Positions 50,241 to 53,456 of a stretch of 53,456 nucleotides of DNA are shown in pieces (position 1 is the stretch's first letter; the number at the start of each line of letters is the position of its first letter). A program made the position numbers and the translations under genes. The DNA lies in contig NZ_FQTQ01000181.1 in the NCBI RefSeq assembly GCF_900128525.1, forward strand, positions 1 through 53,456, read 5' to 3'. The notes beneath the pieces were generated by a model. It made no database searches. It was not told the DNA's origin and saw only the letters and a program-made list of their open reading frames with translations. This stretch comes from a methanotrophic endosymbiont of Bathymodiolus puteoserpentis (Logatchev) (GTDB lineage Bacteria > Pseudomonadota > Gammaproteobacteria > Methylococcales > Methylomonadaceae).

Positions 50241-51241
50241 TGGGCAATTGACTGTTGCTGAGCGATAAAGGCAAGTAGTTCAAGGCTATGTGAGTAATAG
50301 TCTTTATTCTGAGAAATATTAGCTAAGCCGATAGGTTTTTGAGCAATTAATTGATAGGTAGATATAAAGCCAGCATTAGCAGGGTATTCAGCGAAACTAT
50401 TATTTAATAAGTTAGCCTTTGGGCTTAGATAACCCAATTGATTTTGACTAGCCTGTGCATACGCTAGAAATTGTTTGCGCTTCTCGGAGGGGAGTAAATT
50501 TGCCCAACTTAAATATAAGGGGATACGAATAGCTTCATAACCAAACACTGGTGGTCTTTCAGAGCTTAAGGTGATTTTATCATCTAGTTGCAGCCAATCA
50601 GCGGGTAGCTGCCATTGCCCGAACTCGGCGGTATTAAATAAATACAGGCCACTATTAATTAATTTTTGCCACAGTGGACTCTTATCAACACGTGCAAATT
50701 CTTGTAAGGCAGGAAATACCCAGTAAGATAAGTTGATGGTTAGTTTTCCTGGCTGAGTAATAAAGCCTTGTTCAGCAGGCATGATAATCTTATGCCCCTG
50801 CCAATTCTTGATTAATTTATTGCGAATGTCGCGGAGAATATTATTAGCCGCTTGTTGATAGCTTGAATTATGCCACCGCTGAGCTGCTTGCAATAAGGCC
50901 CATGCAATCAAAATATCACCATCACTAGCATTATTGACATCGGTAACACCCTGGTTCGGAGTGTATTGCCAAGAAAATAAGTAGTCATTACGTGTCTGTA
51001 AGTGGGTAACACTCCAGTCCCATAGTGTAGCAAATGTTTTTTGGTCATTAAAATAAACGGCAAATAACAGGCCATAGCCCTGACCTTCAGAGTGGCTGAT
51101 TCCCTTATTGCCATTATCAATAACACGTCCCTCTATACTAATAAATTCTTGTTTGAACGCTTGCCACGATTTTTGTGCGGGGCTTGGCTGCTTGCTACAG
51201 GCACTTAATAATAGGAAAAATAATAGCAGACTACGAATCAT
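50237..51241 (-). CDS. bcsZ: Cellulose-complex endoglucanase BcsZ (GH8), lipoprotein form
   Basis: 334 residues. GH8 motifs EGRVIDNGNKGISHSEGQGYG (catalytic Glu in SEGQ), NNASDGDILIAWALL (catalytic Asp) and RPPVFGYEAIRIPLYLSW are present. The signal peptide ends in LLLSAC, a good lipobox with Cys15, so it is probably a membrane-anchored lipoprotein, whereas E. coli BcsZ is soluble. It trims cellulose in the periplasm. It overlaps bcsC by 4 and bcsB by 11 nt. Confidence 0.9.
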   Translation of the reverse strand: MIRSLLLFFLLLSACSKQPSPAQKSWQAFKQEFISIEGRVIDNGNKGISHSEGQGYGLLFAVYFNDQKTFATLWDWSVTHLQTRNDYLFSWQYTPNQGVTDVNNASDGDILIAWALLQAAQRWHNSSYQQAANNILRDIRNKLIKNWQGHKIIMPAEQGFITQPGKLTINLSYWVFPALQEFARVDKSPLWQKLINSGLYLFNTAEFGQWQLPADWLQLDDKITLSSERPPVFGYEAIRIPLYLSWANLLPSEKRKQFLAYAQASQNQLGYLSPKANLLNNSFAEYPANAGFISTYQLIAQKPIGLANISQNKDYYSHSLELLAFIAQQQSIAQ

Positions 51242-53258
51242 ATTCAGAGGTATTGCTATGATATTTGAGTTTGTAACGCTTTAAAGCTTGATGACTTAGA
51301 AATGCAACGAAGAGTAGTAGGCCAAGAATTATTAGTAACCAGTAGTTACGATGCAGTGAAAAATGGTAAGCAAGCTTATTACGTAAGGTAGTTTCGCCTA
51401 TATAAAAGGTCTTTCCTGCGCTTAATGTTTCTAGCGATTTTGCATCATCTTTCCATATAGCGATATTATTATTTAGCTTATTCCATAACTCAGGCTGAAC
51501 GAGCCGGTACATAGTGGCATAAAATACCGCGGGGTTATCATAAGTAATAAGTGTATTCAGTTTCTTATTGATCCCGGTCTCGGATGGATAGCTGACCATG
51601 AGTGCTTGTGAGCCGAGTGAGGCATTAAAATTAATTTGTGTATGTAGTGGTTGTAATAGAGCATTATTTGATGATTTAGACTCGGGAAATAGTAACTGCT
51701 CTAGCGACTGATAAATAGATTGGTGTTTTTCTTGTATGGCATGGCCTGCGCTATAAGGAAATGTGATATTTTCGCTTAATTGTATTGGTGCATGAGCTAA
51801 GTCATCATCGTATAATGAATTTCGAGCACCGATAATAAATAAGTGGCGGTCATTAATAGATTTGAAAGATAATTTTGCTTCTGGTAAAGGGGCGCGATTA
51901 ATTTGACTCAGCTTTGCTATTAATTGCCATGAGCCAAGTAAAGTTGCGTGGTTTTGATCACGCAGTACGATGCCTAAACCTGAGCCATTAGTCGCGCTTA
52001 GATAGGGAAACCCCGTTCGTTTTAATAAGGACAAGTCAGGTAATTGCGTATAATGGTCAAGCTCTGGAAATAGAATAGTTGAATTTTCAAACAGCGTTAA
52101 TAAGCTATTTTTATCCTGCATATAAGTACAGTCACCTGATACCACAGGTGGCATAACAGCTTCAAAACTAATTTTATTGAATCCAGGCTCAAAAGTGCTA
52201 CTAGGAATATTAATTGTATAAGCTTGAAAACTATCGCCATCTTCGTTGTCCAGATTTATCGCTTTTTCAAAAATATCATTCACCCTAATATTTAAAACAG
52301 AGTCAGAGCGAAATGCAGCTCCATAGTTTAGAGCTAGCTTAATAGTAACGTTGCTTTTTGGTTCATGATACAAGTCGCTAGGCATATTAAATGTTAAGCT
52401 CACATACTTACTCTTAGGGTGAATTGTACGCGTGGTAAAGCCTAAATCTTTAAATTGATAAGTGAGCCCAGGAACGATGATATTGGACCTCGTTGATATT
52501 GGATAAGGTTGAATGTTTAAAGTTTTGATAAACATATCTTGTGTGTCAGGAAATGCGTTGCGTGCATAAGCAAAGGTTTTCGCGGCCAAAGTTACTTCAT
52601 CCGGTGTTGTCCCTGAGATAATAATAATTTGAGCATTATTTTTTTGCGCAGGGTAAACACCCAAATAAGCACCCTTTATTTTATGTTTTAGCTCGGGTGC
52701 TAATAAGTCGGCAAGTTCGGCGCTTGTGCCTATTAAAACAGCATCGGAGTTTAATTTAGATTGTTGTAAAAATCGCAAAGGGTCTTGATTCGATAAAATC
52801 TGATCTTTATGCTTAGTTATGGCTGTCGCTTGCTGTAAATTCAGTTTGAAGGTCTTATAGTCTAGCCGTAAGGCAATAGCTTGCGATACTAAGCTGCCCC
52901 ATTGCAAATCGTTATCATTATAGGAGGTATTAGGGCGTAATAAAGTTATTGCATAGTGATCTAGTTTTTTATCGATTATTTTATTTAAATCTGCCAGAGT
53001 GTATCTTTCGTTGGTATAACTTGAGTCAATACTAAAATAGGACTTGACAGAGTTTACTTGGGTCCAAAGCTCAGAAGATTCTGGGAATTCGCATTGCTCA
53101 GTATAATGTTGAGCAACTGAGAGCGTAATTTTGTTATAGCCAGCAATAAAATACTCTATTGGTAATACTATATCACTAATAATCTGTGGTTTTTTAGGGT
53201 TGAGTACAAACTGCTTAGCAACTATATCGTTTATAGAAACAACCAGTTGTGAGCGTTC
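51231..53258 (-). pseudogene. bcsB: Cellulose synthase subunit BcsB, 5' end lost to an insertion sequence
   Basis: The reading frame runs from the stop at 51231 to 53258 (about 675 codons). The first conserved part visible is FIAGYNKITLSVAQHYTEQC with CEFPESSELWTQV next, then the carbohydrate-binding domains, and a C-terminal membrane helix with a basic tail (about the last 35 residues). BcsB (about 750-780 aa) is the periplasmic partner of the BcsA synthase. The N-terminus including the signal peptide is absent: an in-frame stop at 53259-53261 abuts the IS end. Internal starts such as TTG 52905 would give an unexported protein, so the gene is probably inactive. Confidence 0.88.
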
Positions 53259-53456
53259 TTAGTAACTTCTCATTATCCACAGGCAGCGGCCGCACGGATG
53301 ACTTCCGATAACGGAGAAATATCGCCTACACCCAATAAGCGATCTTTCAAATAATCCCAAAATGATAAGTCATGCTTTCGACAGGTCTTTTTTAGACTGG
53401 CAAAAGTATCTCTAGCTTTCCGTCCTGCATCACTTCGGGTGCTTCCACTGATTTTT
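53259..53456 (-). mobile_element. End of an IS66-like insertion sequence
   Basis: The element end begins at about 53259-53262 with GTAACTTCTCATTATCCACA and continues into a transposase gene and off the window. IS66-family termini commonly begin GTAA. It interrupts bcsB. The same terminal sequence is found at the ends of the 3171-3318 element. The TATCCACA part includes a perfect DnaA-box-like nonamer (53273-53281). Confidence 0.75.
53273..53456 (-). CDS. C-terminal part of a transposase (IS66-like, partial)
   Basis: The frame is open from the window edge to a TAA at 53273-53275, 61 codons less the stop. It encodes KISGSTRSDAGRKARDTFAS, LKKTCRKHDLSFWDYLKDRL and a short tail ending RAAAACG. 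The RDTFxSLKKTxRKxxxSFWDYLxDR pattern is that of C-termini of IS66-like (ISBst12-type) transposases. The stop codon lies inside the terminal inverted repeat. The rest of the gene is outside the window. Confidence 0.75.
   Translation of the reverse strand, partial: KISGSTRSDAGRKARDTFASLKKTCRKHDLSFWDYLKDRLLGVGDISPLSEVIRAAAACG

Noticed and set aside
52905-52907. TTG at 52907 as a real bcsB start
   Set aside because: The same frame continues upstream with conserved BcsB sequence to 53258, so it is an internal codon.
53273-53281. Perfect DnaA box (TTATCCACA) at the IS end
   Set aside because: It is a single copy inside the terminal inverted repeat of the IS and overlaps the transposase stop; no cluster of boxes or AT-rich unwinding region is near.

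Overview
The window comes from an AT-rich gammaproteobacterial chromosome. The gene order mnmG-rsmG-parA-parB-atpIBEFHAGDC-glmU-glmS, the rnfABCDGE-nth operon and the bamD / rluD-pgeF divergon are all typical of Gammaproteobacteria. A PEP-CTERM-type 'choice-of-anchor A' protein, cellulose-synthesis genes and REP-like repeats of the kind seen in methanotrophs make a Methylococcales-type organism plausible. No gene here proves that assignment.

Layout. Positions 1-3133 hold a decayed katG 3' end with its terminator, then a surface-polysaccharide cluster (family 2 glycosyltransferase, WbpV-like reductase/epimerase, short PglC-like initiating phosphoglycosyl transferase). A repeat-rich gap with a MITE-like element follows, then a WbpM/CapD-type UDP-GlcNAc 4,6-dehydratase (3762-5699). 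Positions 6003-9395 (minus) are rfbBDAC for dTDP-L-rhamnose. Then come cbtA-cbtB (proposed cobalt transport), bamD, and divergently rluD-pgeF, a ZIP metal transporter and a chemoreceptor. Positions 16429-21814 (minus) are rnfABCDGE plus nth. Next are a small DUF3592-like protein, a pRiA4b ORF-3-like protein and metH (all minus), and a DUF2970 protein (plus).

Positions 27025-31358 are the least explained stretch. It holds two small membrane proteins, an HTTM-DCC fusion, two tiny paralogous lipoproteins of 37 and 35 aa on opposite strands, and a 72-aa basic protein whose 3' coding end runs through a 50-bp near-perfect palindrome, an arrangement like arfA. Positions 31359-46042 are the conserved mnmG to glmS block. 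The end of the window holds a choice-of-anchor A protein convergent with bcsB-bcsZ-bcsC (minus). The 5' end of bcsB is cut off by an IS66-like insertion sequence that runs off the window.

How parts fit together. WbpM-like dehydratase, WbpV-like reductase and PglC-like transferase form a plausible UDP-QuiNAc synthesis and lipid-loading set, and rfbBDAC supplies dTDP-rhamnose, so the left end looks like an O-antigen/capsule locus. Rnf and the F1Fo ATPase are the energy-coupling modules. The terminal sequence of the IS at the right edge closely matches the ends of the MITE near 3.2 kb, which suggests the IS family can mobilise the small element. Every statement rests on reading the sequence; no database search was run.
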